Below, piece after piece: positions 42,511 to 53,868 of a stretch of 64,000 bases of DNA (positions within the stretch are counted from its first letter, which is position 1; each line of letters begins with the position of its first letter). The stretch comes from Onishia niordana (lineage in GTDB: Bacteria; Pseudomonadota; Gammaproteobacteria; Pseudomonadales; Halomonadaceae), in assembly GCF_004798965.1 (NCBI RefSeq), contig NZ_SDSD01000007.1, forward strand, positions 62,001 to 126,000, read 5' to 3'. The notes below the pieces were generated by a model, which saw only the letters and a list, made by a program, of their open reading frames with translations, did not search any database and was not told where the DNA came from. Position numbers and translations under genes: made by a program.

Positions 42511-43671
42511 ATGTCAGACGTCCTTCAGGAGCAGCGCCCGCTGCGGGTCTATCTGGTTGCCGGTGAGCTTTCCGGTGACTTGTTGGGCGCAGGCTTGATG
42601 CGCGCACTCAAGGCGCTGCACCCCGACATCGAGTTTCGTGGTGTCGGTGGACCGCGCATGGCCAGCGAAGGGCTGGACAGTCAGATCCCGCTCGAGCACC
42701 TGGCCATCATGGGGCTGGTGGAAGTCATTCGACATCTCCCGGCGCTGTTTGGCTTTCGGCGCCAGCTCAGAGAAGACGCGCTCGCTTGGCAAGCCGACAT
42801 CATGGTCGGCATTGATTACCCTGACTTCAATCTACGGCTGGCTCGTCAGCTGCGAGCCACCGGCATGAAAACCGTTCATTATGTCAGCCCGTCGGTTTGG
42901 GCTTGGCGACAGGGGCGGGTCAAGGGTATTCGGGCATCCGTTGATCGGATGTTGACGTTTTTGCCCTTCGAAGCCTCCTTCTACCAAGCCCATCAGGTGC
43001 CGGTTACCTTTGTTGGTCACCCACTGGCAGAAGAATTGCCACTGGAAGATGACCGCGAAGCGGCCCGGGAACAGCTGGCATTGTCTGAAGCGGTCCGGGT
43101 GCTGGCTGTCTTGCCCGGCTCCCGTCGCCAGGAAGTTGCCTTCAATGCGCCCACCTTTCGTGATGCGGTTGCGCTGCTGCGACAGCGTGATCCCGAATTG
43201 CAGGTCGTGATCCCGGCGGCTAATGCGCAGCGACGGGATGAACTGGCAGCATTGGGAATGGACCAGGCCAGCGGGTTTACGGTGCTGGATGGCAGGGCTT
43301 GGGAGGCCATGACGGCTGCGGACGCTGTCTTGTTGACGTCCGGCACCGCTGCACTTGAAGCCATGCTTTGTCATCGACCGATGGCCGTGGCCTATCGCCA
43401 TGGTCGGGTCACGCACTGGATGGCGCAGCGACTGGTGAAGACCCGCTGGATTTCGTTGCCCAACCTCATCGCGCAGGAAGAAGTCGTGCCGGAGTTGATT
43501 CAAGATGCGGCGACGCCTGAGGCCCTGGCCGACACCCTGTGGCCCATGCTTGAACGTCAGACAGAACGGCAGCAGATAGGTGAGCGGTTCAAGGCCATGC
43601 ACGAACAGTTGCAGTGTGGTGCCAGCGAGCGAGCGGCCAGAGCGGTACTCGAGGTAGCTGAAAATGGCTGA
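42511..43671 (+). CDS. lpxB: Lipid A disaccharide synthase
   Basis: GT19 glycosyltransferase condensing UDP-diacylglucosamine with lipid X at the inner-membrane surface. 386 residues. Motifs: [14 protein letters not shown] at the N-terminus, [35 protein letters not shown] and the donor-site [13 protein letters not shown]. Starts 3 nt after lpxA and overlaps rnhB by 8 nt. Confidence 0.96.
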   Translation: MSDVLQEQRPLRVYLVAGELSGDLLGAGLMRALKALHPDIEFRGVGGPRMASEGLDSQIPLEHLAIMGLVEVIRHLPALFGFRRQLREDALAWQADIMVGIDYPDFNLRLARQLRATGMKTVHYVSPSVWAWRQGRVKGIRASVDRMLTFLPFEASFYQAHQVPVTFVGHPLAEELPLEDDREAAREQLALSEAVRVLAVLPGSRRQEVAFNAPTFRDAVALLRQRDPELQVVIPAANAQRRDELAALGMDQASGFTVLDGRAWEAMTAADAVLLTSGTAALEAMLCHRPMAVAYRHGRVTHWMAQRLVKTRWISLPNLIAQEEVVPELIQDAATPEALADTLWPMLERQTERQQIGERFKAMHEQLQCGASERAARAVLEVAENG

Positions 43672-44278
43672 GGCAGTGCAGTGGCCACCGCTGGTGATCG
43701 ACTACCAGGGCGAGCGTCTGGCCGGCGTCGATGAGGTCGGCCGCGGTCCGCTGGTGGGGTCGGTGGTGGCGGCGGCCGTGATTCTCGATCCCACGCGGCC
43801 TATTGAGGGGCTCAATGATTCCAAGACGCTGACCGCGCGGCGCCGCGGCGCACTGGACAGCGAGATCCGCGACAAGGCCTTGGCGTTCTGTGTGGCCGAG
43901 GCGTCGCCGCTGGAAGTCGATCGCCTCAACATCTACCATGCCACCCATCTGGCGATGCGGCGCGCCATCGATGGCCTGGTGCCAGAAGCCGAGTATCTGC
44001 TGGTGGACGGCAACCGTCTGCCGGGGCACTCTCTGCCTGGCCAAGCCGTGGTCAAGGGCGATGCTCGCCATCCGGCAATCGCCGCTGCCTCGATACTGGC
44101 CAAGGTCGCCCGGGATGCGCAGATGGTGTCGCTGGACGCCCTGCATCCCGATTACGGCTTCGCCCGTCACAAGGGCTATCCGACCCGGGAGCATCTGGCG
44201 GCCCTGGAGCGGTTGGGGCCACTGCCTGACCATCGTCGCTCGTTCGCCCCGGTCAAGAAGCAACTGGACCTGCTCTAG
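43664..44278 (+). CDS. rnhB: Ribonuclease HII
   Basis: Removes ribonucleotides from DNA and RNA in RNA:DNA hybrids. 204 residues. The [14 protein letters not shown] motif supplies Asp-Glu of the active site, further acidic residues are in LVDGNRLPG and in the helix following [11 protein letters not shown]. The typical Tyr-containing HKGYPTREH segment is present. Starts inside the end of lpxB; the lpxB-rnhB-dnaE order is conserved. Confidence 0.95.
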   Translation: MAEAVQWPPLVIDYQGERLAGVDEVGRGPLVGSVVAAAVILDPTRPIEGLNDSKTLTARRRGALDSEIRDKALAFCVAEASPLEVDRLNIYHATHLAMRRAIDGLVPEAEYLLVDGNRLPGHSLPGQAVVKGDARHPAIAAASILAKVARDAQMVSLDALHPDYGFARHKGYPTREHLAALERLGPLPDHRRSFAPVKKQLDLL

Positions 44279-44403
44279 TCTTTAGCCACAGCCGTTGCGG
44301 CCCTCGCATCTGGGTCGCCGGACCGCCGGACCGCCGCCTCTGATATTGTCCGTCGAGATCGTCCTCGACACCGCTCTCGATAAAGCCAAGCCACGAGTTC
44401 GCC

Positions 44404-47400
44404 ATGACCCCTTCCTTTGTTCACCTTCGCGTGCATACCGAGTATTCCCTCGTCGATGGCCTGTTGCGGCTCAAGCCGCTGGTCAAGCAGACAGCACAGG
44501 CGGGCATGCCGGCCCTGGCGATGACCGACGAGGCCAACCTGTTCGGCCTGGTGAAGGGCTATCGGGCGGCTCAGGGCGCCGGGCTCAAGCCGATCATCGG
44601 TGCCGATCTGTGGCTTAATAATCCACATGATGACGTCCACCCCTACCGGCTGACCCTGCTGGCCATGGACAGCGACGGCTATCGCAACCTCACCGAACTG
44701 ATTTCGCGGGGCTGGATGGAAGGCCAGCGCCAGGGCCGGGCCATCCTCGACAAGGCCTGGGTCTTCGCCCAGAGCGAGGGGCTGATCGCGCTGTCCGGTG
44801 GTCGCGACGGCGAGATCGGCCGTCATCTGCTGAGCGAACACGGCGACACGGCACGCAGCCTGCTCGAGGAGTGGAACCGGTACTTCCCGGGACGTTTCTA
44901 TCTCGAGCTTAATCGCACCCAGCGCCCCTTCGAAGAGGAATGCCTGCATCTGTCGGTCGCGCTCGCCAGCGAGACCCATACCCCGGTGGTCGCCACTAAT
45001 GATGTGCGATTCCTGGCGCGTGAGGACTTCTGGGCGCATGAGACGCGCGTGGCCATCGGCGAAGGCAAGGCCCTCGACGACCCGCGCCGCGAGCGTCGCT
45101 ACAGCGAAGAGCAGTACCTGAAGACGCCTGCCGAGATGGCCGAGCTGTTCGCGGACATTCCCGAAGCGCTCGAGAACAGCGTGATGATCGCGGCGCGCTG
45201 CAATGTCGACGTGCGCCTGGGCGAGATATTTCTGCCCGAGTTCGAAATCCCCGAGGGCATGACCCAGGAGGAGTTCTTCCGCAAGATCTCCCACGACGGC
45301 CTCACCGAACGGCTCGACGCGCTCTACCCACGCGAGCGCTACCCCCGCGACGGCGCCGACTGGGCGCCCATCGAGCAGCGCTACCGGGAACGGCTCGATT
45401 TCGAGCTCAACATCATCCTGCAGATGGGGTTCCCCGGTTATTTCCTGATCGTCATGGACTTCATCCAGTGGGCCAAGGACAACAAGGTGCCGGTGGGGCC
45501 GGGGCGTGGTTCCGGTGCCGGCTCGCTGGTGGCCTATGCCCAGAAGATCACCGATCTCGACCCCATCCAGTACGACCTGCTGTTCGAGCGCTTCCTGAAC
45601 CCCGAGCGCGTCTCGATGCCCGACTTCGACGTCGACTTCTGCATGGAAAAGCGCGATCGGGTGATCGAGTACGTAGCCGAGCGCTACGGCCGCGATGCGG
45701 TCTCGCAGATCGTCACCTTCGGCACCATGGCCGCCAAGGCGGTGGTGCGCGACGTGGCCCGCGCCCAGGGCAAGCCCTATTCGCTGGGCGACAAGCTCTC
45801 CAAGCTGATCCCCTTCGAGGTCGGCATGACCCTCGAGAAGGCGCACGAGCAGGAGGAGCCGCTGCGCGAGTACTTGGAGGCCGACGAAGAGGCCGCCGAG
45901 ATCTGGGAGATGGCCCAGCGCCTCGAGGGCATCACCCGCGGCACCGGCAAGCACGCCGGCGGCGTGGTGATCGCGCCCACCAAGCTCACCGACTTCTCGC
46001 CGCTCTTGTGCGACGAGGAGGGCAATGGCCTGGTGGTGCAGTTTGACAAGAACGACATCGAGGAAGCCGGGCTGGTCAAGTTCGACTTCCTGGGCTTGCG
46101 CACGCTGACCATCATCGACTGGGCGTTGGAAATGGTCGACAAGGTGCGTGCCGTCGAGGGCCAGGGGCCGCTGAACATCGACACCATCCCGCTGGATGAT
46201 GTGCCGACCTTCGATATGCTCAAGAAGGCCGAGACCACCGCGGTCTTCCAGCTCGAATCCCGGGGCATGAAAGAGCTGATCAAGCGACTGCTGCCGGATT
46301 CGCTCGAGGACATGATCGCCTTGGTGGCGTTGTTCCGTCCCGGGCCGCTGCAGTCGGGCATGGTCGATGACTTTATCAACCGCAAGCACGGCCGGGCCGA
46401 GATATCCTATCCGCACCCGGACTATCAGCATGAGCTCCTGAAGCCGGTACTCGGCCCCACCTACGGCATCATCCTCTATCAGGAGCAGGTGATGCAGATC
46501 GCTCAGGTGATGGCCGGCTACAGCCTGGGTCAGGCCGACATGCTGCGCCGCGCCATGGGCAAGAAGAAACCCGAGGAGATGGCCAAGCAGCGCGCCGGCT
46601 TCATGGAGGGGTGTGCGGACAACGGCATCGACAAGGACCTGGCGGGCAATATCTTCGACCTGGTGGAAAAGTTCGCCGGCTATGGCTTCAACAAGTCGCA
46701 CTCGGCGGCCTACGCGCTGGTTTCCTACCAGACCGCCTGGCTCAAGGCTCACTACCCGGGTCCCTTCATGGCGGCGGTGATGTCTACCGAGATGGACAAC
46801 CTCGACAAGGTGGTACCGCTGATCGAGGAATGCCGCCACCAGGGGCTGACCGTGACCCCGCCGGACGTCAATGTCGGCGGCTACAAGTTCACCGTCGATA
46901 CCGAGGGGCGCGTGGTCTATGGTCTCGGTGCCATCCGCGGCGTCGGTGAGGGCCCGATCGGTGCCATCGTCGAGGCCCGCGAGGAGGGCGGCGCCTTCAG
47001 CGACCTGTTCGACTTCTGTCGCCGGGTCGACCCCAAGCGCATGAACAAGCGCACGCTCGAGGCGCTGATTCGCTCCGGGGCGCTGGATAACCTGGGCGCG
47101 GCCCGCGCGGTACTCACTGCCTCCATGGAAGCGGCCCTGAAGGCCGCGTCCCAGAATCTCGCCAATCAGAACCAGGGCATGATGGACATGTTCGGTGAAG
47201 CGTTTAACGAGGAGGAAGCCGGTGATGTCTATGCCGACTACCGCCGCGTGCGCGACTGGACCGACAAGGAGCGCCTGGCCGGCGAAAAGGACACCCTGGG
47301 GCTCTACCTGACCGGGCACCCGATCGATGAATACGAGCAGGAGCTTTCCCGCTTCGTCTCGACCCGTATCAGCGAGCTCACGCCGTCTCGTGAGCCCCAG

Positions 47401-47907
47401 CGGGTGGCCGGCCTGGTGGTGGCGATGCGTACCATGAAGTCCAAGCGTGGCGACACCATGGCCTTCGTGACTCTCGATGATCGTACCGGGCGTATCGAGG
47501 CCTCGCTGTTTGGCGAGCTTTATGAGCGCCTGCGGGGGCGGCTGGAGGCCGACCAGGTGATGATCGTCGAGGGCGAGGTCTCAAGCGACGATTATTCCGG
47601 TGGCCTGCGTCTGCGCGGCAAGGATGTGACGCCGATGGTCGAGGCGCGTACCCGCTTCGGCCAGGCCGTGGAACTCGCCGTTGACGGTGCGGCCGCCAAC
47701 GGGAAGCTGATCGACAGCCTGCGTGATAGCCTGACGCCCTATCGTGATGCCAACGGCCTGCCGGTGCGTCTCAAGTACCGCAATGCCGAGGCGACCGGCT
47801 GGCTTGAGCTGGCCGACGAGTGGAAGGTGGCGCCCTCGGACGAGCTGATGATCGCCCTGCGCGATGTTCAGGGCCAGGATGGTGTGCGCCTCAAGTACCG
47901 GCGTTGA
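44404..47907 (+). CDS. dnaE: DNA polymerase III alpha subunit
   Basis: Replicative polymerase catalytic subunit. 1167 residues, family length. N-terminal PHP domain starts FVHLRVHTEYSLVDG; the palm carries GPGRGSGAGSLVAYA and PDFDVDFCMEKR near residues 406-415 with two catalytic Asp. The fingers, the helix-hairpin-helix region (about 830-900) and a C-terminal OB fold (TMAFVTLDDRTGRIEASLF) are present. It follows rnhB by 125 bp. A 1014-codon open frame on the opposite strand is a GC-bias shadow. Confidence 0.98.
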   Translation: MTPSFVHLRVHTEYSLVDGLLRLKPLVKQTAQAGMPALAMTDEANLFGLVKGYRAAQGAGLKPIIGADLWLNNPHDDVHPYRLTLLAMDSDGYRNLTELISRGWMEGQRQGRAILDKAWVFAQSEGLIALSGGRDGEIGRHLLSEHGDTARSLLEEWNRYFPGRFYLELNRTQRPFEEECLHLSVALASETHTPVVATNDVRFLAREDFWAHETRVAIGEGKALDDPRRERRYSEEQYLKTPAEMAELFADIPEALENSVMIAARCNVDVRLGEIFLPEFEIPEGMTQEEFFRKISHDGLTERLDALYPRERYPRDGADWAPIEQRYRERLDFELNIILQMGFPGYFLIVMDFIQWAKDNKVPVGPGRGSGAGSLVAYAQKITDLDPIQYDLLFERFLNPERVSMPDFDVDFCMEKRDRVIEYVAERYGRDAVSQIVTFGTMAAKAVVRDVARAQGKPYSLGDKLSKLIPFEVGMTLEKAHEQEEPLREYLEADEEAAEIWEMAQRLEGITRGTGKHAGGVVIAPTKLTDFSPLLCDEEGNGLVVQFDKNDIEEAGLVKFDFLGLRTLTIIDWALEMVDKVRAVEGQGPLNIDTIPLDDVPTFDMLKKAETTAVFQLESRGMKELIKRLLPDSLEDMIALVALFRPGPLQSGMVDDFINRKHGRAEISYPHPDYQHELLKPVLGPTYGIILYQEQVMQIAQVMAGYSLGQADMLRRAMGKKKPEEMAKQRAGFMEGCADNGIDKDLAGNIFDLVEKFAGYGFNKSHSAAYALVSYQTAWLKAHYPGPFMAAVMSTEMDNLDKVVPLIEECRHQGLTVTPPDVNVGGYKFTVDTEGRVVYGLGAIRGVGEGPIGAIVEAREEGGAFSDLFDFCRRVDPKRMNKRTLEALIRSGALDNLGAARAVLTASMEAALKAASQNLANQNQGMMDMFGEAFNEEEAGDVYADYRRVRDWTDKERLAGEKDTLGLYLTGHPIDEYEQELSRFVSTRISELTPSREPQRVAGLVVAMRTMKSKRGDTMAFVTLDDRTGRIEASLFGELYERLRGRLEADQVMIVEGEVSSDDYSGGLRLRGKDVTPMVEARTRFGQAVELAVDGAAANGKLIDSLRDSLTPYRDANGLPVRLKYRNAEATGWLELADEWKVAPSDELMIALRDVQGQDGVRLKYRR

Positions 47908-48069
47908 CGCATCTCCCATGAAGGTCGCCGGTGGCAGGGCGAGGAGGCGCCTTGCGCCGGACAGACAAGCTGCGATAATGAGCGGCTATATCGTTGATCG
48001 TTCCTTTTTTACGTTTTCCGCGACAGCCGTGGCCTCCAGGCTGCCCCGATTGCTAATAAGCTGAAGCCT

Positions 48070-49023
48070 ATGAACCCCAATTATCTGGATTTCGAACAGC
48101 CCATTGCCGAGTTGCAGGCGAAGATCGAGGAACTGCGGCTAGTCGGCAACGACAGCAAGATCAATATCAATGAAGAGGTGGCCAAGCTCCAGGAGAAGAG
48201 CAAGAAGCTCACCGAGTCGATCTTCAAGGATCTTTCGGCCTGGCAGGTGTCGCAGCTGTCGCGCCATCCGCAGCGCCCTTACACCCTCGACTATCTCGAG
48301 CACGTTTTTACCGACTTCGACGAACTGCACGGCGATCGCCATTTCGCCGACGACGCGGCACTGGTTGGCGGCGTGGCCCGTCTCGACGACAAGCCGGTGA
48401 TGGTCATCGGTCATCAGAAGGGGCGTGACGTCAAGGAGAAGGTGCGTCGCAACTTCGGCATGCCGCGCCCTGAAGGTTACCGCAAGGCGTGTCGCCTGAT
48501 GGAAATGGCTGAGCGCTTCAAGATGCCGGTGCTGACCTTTATCGATACCCCTGGCGCCTATCCGGGTATCGATGCCGAGGAGCGCGGCCAGTCCGAGGCT
48601 ATCGCCTACAACCTCGCGGTGATGTCGCGGCTCAAGACGCCGATCATTTCCACCGTGGTCGGTGAGGGGGGATCTGGCGGTGCGCTGGCCATCGGGGTCT
48701 GTGACGAGTTGCAGATGCTGCAGTACTCCACCTATTCGGTGATCTCCCCGGAAGGCTGCGCCTCCATCCTGTGGAAGAGTTCCGACCGCGCCTCTGAAGC
48801 CGCCCATGCCATGGGCATTACCGCCGAGCGGCTGCAGGAGCTGGGCTTCGTCGATTCCTTGATCAAGGAACCGCTGGGTGGCGCGCATCGTCATCCGGTG
48901 CAGACCTCCGAGCGGATCAAGGCCTCGCTGATCGAGAGTCTCGACCGCCTGAACGGCCTAGACACCGATGCCCTCCTTGAGCGGCGTTATCAGCGCCTGA
49001 TGAGCTACGGCGCTCCGGTCTAA
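48070..49023 (+). CDS. accA: Acetyl-CoA carboxylase carboxyltransferase alpha subunit
   Basis: Forms malonyl-CoA together with AccB, AccC and AccD. 317 residues. N-terminal helical part [16 protein letters not shown], then [27 protein letters not shown], and the crotonase-like oxyanion region [14 protein letters not shown]. The Shine-Dalgarno is weak, consistent with a moderately translated gene. dnaE-accA-tilS order matches E. coli apart from the absence of ldcC. Confidence 0.96.
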   Translation: MNPNYLDFEQPIAELQAKIEELRLVGNDSKININEEVAKLQEKSKKLTESIFKDLSAWQVSQLSRHPQRPYTLDYLEHVFTDFDELHGDRHFADDAALVGGVARLDDKPVMVIGHQKGRDVKEKVRRNFGMPRPEGYRKACRLMEMAERFKMPVLTFIDTPGAYPGIDAEERGQSEAIAYNLAVMSRLKTPIISTVVGEGGSGGALAIGVCDELQMLQYSTYSVISPEGCASILWKSSDRASEAAHAMGITAERLQELGFVDSLIKEPLGGAHRHPVQTSERIKASLIESLDRLNGLDTDALLERRYQRLMSYGAPV

Positions 49024-49070
49024 CGACGCGTGCTGCACGCGAAGAGGCTGCTGACTGGGAGATAATGGCC

Positions 49071-50348
49071 ATGTCCCTGCAAGCCTTGATTGATGACGCC
49101 CTGGCGGAGACCCCGCCGGGGCGTCGCGTTTGGGTGGCGCTTTCCGGCGGGCTCGACTCGAGCCTGCTGCTGACCCTGGCCGCCCGGGCGGCGCACCGCC
49201 ATCCTCGCCCGCTTTACGCCCTGCACGTCGATCATGGCCTGCAGGACGCGTCATGCGCATTTGTGGAACACTGCCGCCGTCTCTGTTCACATCTCGGCGT
49301 GCCGCTGTTCGTCGAGCGAGTCTGTGTCGACATGACCACCGGGCGAGGGCTTGAGGCCGCCGCCCGCGAGGCGCGCTACGCGGCCTTCGCCGCTCGGCTG
49401 ACCGCGGGCGATACCCTGTGGCTTGCCCAGCATCGTCGCGATCAGGCCGAGACCTTCCTGCTGGCCGCCCTGCGGGGTAGCGGCGTGCGAGGGCTGGGGG
49501 CGATGCCGGCATGGCGGGAGTGGGCCGGCATGCGCCTGGCTCGGCCGCTGCGTGATCTGTCCCGGGCGAACCTCATGTGTGAGGCCGAGGCCATGGGGCT
49601 TGAGTGGGTCGAGGACCCGAGCAACCAGAATGAAGGGCTGGATCGTAATTTCTTGCGCCGTCAGGTGCTGCCACTGCTCGAGTCCCGCTGGCCAGCCGCC
49701 GAGGCGAGTCTGGCGAAGAGTGCCTCGCTCGCCGGCGAAGCGGATAGCCTTCTCGGTGAACTGGCGGCTCTGGACCTGAGCGCCTGTGGTGATACCCCTG
49801 GTCGGTTAGCGCTGTCGGTGCTGCGCGCATTAAGCGCGCCGCGTCGGCGCCTGCTGATTCGCTATGCCTGCCAGCGGCTGGCCTTGCCCACCCCACCGGC
49901 AGGGCGTTTGTCAGCCCTCGATGAACAGCTCACTGCCCAGCGTGATGCTCAGGTGCATGTGGCCTGGCCAGGCGCAGAAGCCCGTTGCTGGCGCGAGGTG
50001 CTTTATCTGCAGCAGCCTTTGGATGACCTGCCGGCGGATTGGCAGGCCGAGTGGGACGGACAGGCACGATTGGCATCACCGCTTGGGCAGCATGGAATGC
50101 GTCTTGAGGGGGGAGGCGGCTGCTATCAGGTGCGGCCGCGTCAGGGTGGCGAGGTGTTGCACCTGCCCAAGCGCGGTCGGCGCGATCTCAAACGCCTTCT
50201 GCAGGAAGCAGAGCTTCCGCCCTGGCAGCGCCAAGCAATTCTGGTGGTGTGGGACGCAGACACGGTGGCGGCGGTGTTCGAGCCCCGAGCGCCGGCCGTG
50301 CTGGCGGCGTCACAGGGCTATTCGGCCAAGACTTGGCCAGCCGAATAG
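49071..50348 (+). CDS. tilS: tRNA(Ile)-lysidine synthetase
   Basis: Converts C34 of the AUA-decoding tRNA-Ile to lysidine using ATP. 425 residues. The PP-loop ALSGGLDSSLLL is at about residues 23-34, with HVDHGLQ and the QHRRDQAETFLLAALRG motif typical of TilS. The C-terminal domain (HLPKRGRRDLKRLLQEAELPPW) is complete. Start placed at 49071 because GGGAG is 9 nt upstream; an ATG at 49065 lies only 3 nt after it. Convergent with ppx. Confidence 0.94.
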   Translation: MSLQALIDDALAETPPGRRVWVALSGGLDSSLLLTLAARAAHRHPRPLYALHVDHGLQDASCAFVEHCRRLCSHLGVPLFVERVCVDMTTGRGLEAAAREARYAAFAARLTAGDTLWLAQHRRDQAETFLLAALRGSGVRGLGAMPAWREWAGMRLARPLRDLSRANLMCEAEAMGLEWVEDPSNQNEGLDRNFLRRQVLPLLESRWPAAEASLAKSASLAGEADSLLGELAALDLSACGDTPGRLALSVLRALSAPRRRLLIRYACQRLALPTPPAGRLSALDEQLTAQRDAQVHVAWPGAEARCWREVLYLQQPLDDLPADWQAEWDGQARLASPLGQHGMRLEGGGGCYQVRPRQGGEVLHLPKRGRRDLKRLLQEAELPPWQRQAILVVWDADTVAAVFEPRAPAVLAASQGYSAKTWPAE

Positions 50349-50384
50349 CGTCGGGGCCGGCTAAAAAAGGGGAGGGCCTTAAGC

Positions 50385-50400
50385 GGCGTCCTCGGACGCC
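50385..50400. other. Short inverted repeat between tilS and ppx
   Basis: GGCGTC / GACGCC with CTCG loop in the 60-bp convergent gap, without a T-run. It may stop one or both transcripts but the evidence is weak. Confidence 0.4.
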
Positions 50401-50408
50401 ACTGGCAC

Positions 50409-51956
50409 CTAGGCGGTGACGGTGTCCAGTGTCTCGATGGTAAGCGTAAAGCCTGCCGAACGCTGATACTCCTGTTCCTGCTCCAGATCATTGACCAGTA
50501 GCGCCTGCTCGGCGAGCTCGGGACTCAGCGACAGCGACAACTGTTCGCCATCGGCGGTCAGGCTAAACTCAGTCGGTGGCTGCTCGGGGCGAGAGTGGTT
50601 GAGGATGACGGCCAGGCGCAGCAGTCTTGCCAGGCGACCCAGCGTCGGTCGAACCGAGGCGGGCAGTGCATCGAGTTCCTTGAGCGGAAACTTGCGCCGG
50701 TGGGCACGCACCAGGAAGGCCAGCGCCCGCTGCTCGGGGCGAGACAATCCGGCAAGATCGGAGTGTGCCAGCAGATAAGCACCGTGGCGATGGAACTGGC
50801 TGTGTGAGATGACCAGGCCGATTTCGTGCAGTTGGGCGGCCCAGTCGAGAAATTGGGCGTTGCTGGCGCTCAGCTGCCAGGCAGCGCCCACCTGTGTCAG
50901 ACACTGCCGGGCGCTGGCGGCGACCTGGTCGGCCTGACGCGGATCGATCTGGTAGCGGCGACGCAACCCTTCAAGGGTTTGCAGGCGCGAGTCCTCGGCG
51001 GTATTACGTCCGATCATGTCATAGAGCACGCCTTCGCGCAGGGCGCCGTCGGAATAGCGCATCTGCTCGAGCCCAAAGGCTTCGAAGACCGCCGATAGAA
51101 CGGCGATACCGGCGGGGAAGACGCTGGCGCGGTCCTCCTTGAGGCCTTCCATCGCGACCTTGTCGAGCCGCTTCATCTTGATCAGGCGCTTGCGCAGCGC
51201 GGTCAGCCCCTTGCGATCGATGATGCCCTCTGTGCCCTGGCCGCTGGCGGCCAGTACGGCGGCGGCAGCCTTGATGGTGCCGCTAGAGCCGACCGGGTCG
51301 GCCCAGCCGAGTTCCTCGAAGGGGCGGCGAATGTTGGCAAGCTCGGACAAGGCGGCAAGCTCTGCCTTGCGGAAGCGTTTTTCGGTGATCTCGCCGTCGG
51401 CGAAGAAGCGCTTGGTGAAGGTCACGCACCCCATCTCGAGGCTCTCGAGCGCCAGGGGTTCGAAGTGCTCGCCGATAATGAATTCGGTCGAGCCGCCACC
51501 GATGTCGACGATCAGGCGCCGGCCGTGCACTTCTGCCAGGGCATGGGCCGCGCCGAGATAGATCAGGCGAGCTTCCTCGCGCCCGGCGATGATCTCGATG
51601 TCTTGACCCAGCAGCGCCTCGGCACGCTCGATCAACACCTGGCTGTTGGTGGCGGCGCGCAGCGCGTTGGTGCCGACCACCCGGAGCTGGGTATTGGGTG
51701 TTTCCTCGAGGAAGGGCGCGAAGCGGGCCAGGCAATCCAGCGCGCGTTGCATGGCGTCTTCGGTCAGGGCGCCCTCATCATCAAGACCGGCCCCCAGCTG
51801 GACCTTCTCGCCAAGCTTGGCAACGACTTGGAGCTGTCCGTCGACCTGGTTGGCGACCAATAGGTGAAAGCTGTTGGAGCCCAGATCGATAGCGGCCAGA
51901 CGCTGTGGTGAGGCCGCGCTGTCCGGCGTATCGCCGAAGCCTGGATGGTTGCTCAT
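50409..51956 (-). CDS. ppx: Exopolyphosphatase
   Basis: Processively hydrolyses inorganic polyphosphate; the actin-like family also includes GppA. 515 residues from the ATG giving MSNHPGFGD, with AAGGGA upstream; ten further codons to 51986 are rejected. Phosphate loops are AAIDLGSNSFHLLVA and IVDIGGGSTEFIIGE, with EEARLIYLGAAHAL between. The C-terminal HD-like domain (AAQLHEIGLVISHSQFHRHG) favours Ppx over short homologues. The matching kinase ppk1 is about 8 kb away. Divergent from rho. Confidence 0.9.
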   Translation of the reverse strand: MSNHPGFGDTPDSAASPQRLAAIDLGSNSFHLLVANQVDGQLQVVAKLGEKVQLGAGLDDEGALTEDAMQRALDCLARFAPFLEETPNTQLRVVGTNALRAATNSQVLIERAEALLGQDIEIIAGREEARLIYLGAAHALAEVHGRRLIVDIGGGSTEFIIGEHFEPLALESLEMGCVTFTKRFFADGEITEKRFRKAELAALSELANIRRPFEELGWADPVGSSGTIKAAAAVLAASGQGTEGIIDRKGLTALRKRLIKMKRLDKVAMEGLKEDRASVFPAGIAVLSAVFEAFGLEQMRYSDGALREGVLYDMIGRNTAEDSRLQTLEGLRRRYQIDPRQADQVAASARQCLTQVGAAWQLSASNAQFLDWAAQLHEIGLVISHSQFHRHGAYLLAHSDLAGLSRPEQRALAFLVRAHRRKFPLKELDALPASVRPTLGRLARLLRLAVILNHSRPEQPPTEFSLTADGEQLSLSLSPELAEQALLVNDLEQEQEYQRSAGFTLTIETLDTVTA

Positions 51957-52420
51957 GAAGGATCCCTTGGCGTTGCTTGGCCTCAAGGTTGCGTCTCGCC
52001 CAGGGGGTTGTCAATTGCCGACATGGAAGGTGACGTCACGGGGGGCTTGCGTTTGCCGATTCGCTTGACTAACATCGAATCGTTCGCCTGTTCCGAATAC
52101 TTCCCGACTGCTTCACGGTGACCGCTAACGGCATCTCACGCCGCGGTCATACTCCAAGTCGTCAGTCAGCCCGCTGATTCCTCGCGATGACGCTTCGCCA
52201 TCATGACTAGCTATTCAGGCGACACGAATACGGCTACATGAACAGCGCTTCCCTCTAGTTCGATATCGTCCCAGGCTTCCCCGCAAGCAGCGGGCGGCTG
52301 ATTATATATCGAGAGTGGATGATCCAGGGCTCTGAACGCACCACGCGGCGCATTGTTACCGCCTCCTGTCGTTTCCCGGCTTTGTTGCCACGCTGACACG
52401 AGCTATTTCTGATCAAACCG
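51957..52420 (+). promoter_or_regulatory. ppx/rho intergenic region and rho leader
   Basis: 464 bp without a firm gene. Contents: a palindrome GTGACGTCAC (52030-52039); an inverted repeat CGATTCG/CGAATCG (52057-52063, 52076-52082) around TTGACT; a small hairpin CCCGC/GCGGG (52280-52294); an AT-rich TTATATAT patch near 52301-52309; and a 25-codon frame at 52319-52396 that could be a rhoL-like leader peptide. E. coli rho is preceded by a leader with autogenous Rho-dependent attenuation. No trxA, which often lies here in relatives, is present. Confidence 0.55.
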
Positions 52421-53680
<1,260 letters not shown>

Positions 53681-53868
53681 TGCGAGCCTGCTGCGCGTGA
53701 CGACGCGACGTTGAAATTGGCCGGCGTGCCCGCCCAACCAGGCGGCAGGCCAGCTTACGTAGACGCCGCGACGCCGATGCGGTTCAGCGTTCGGTACGAT
53801 CTGTTAATGACCCCGAGGGGCGGCATGCTATGCTGCCCTTTTTGTCGTTTTGGGAGCGCAAAAACCGC

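Noticed and set aside
44275..47319. 1014-codon open frame on the minus strand opposite dnaE
   Set aside because: It is exactly antisense to a complete dnaE with all catalytic motifs; its His/Gly/Leu/Val-rich composition is the usual mirror of GC-rich third positions. No ribosome site or family resemblance.
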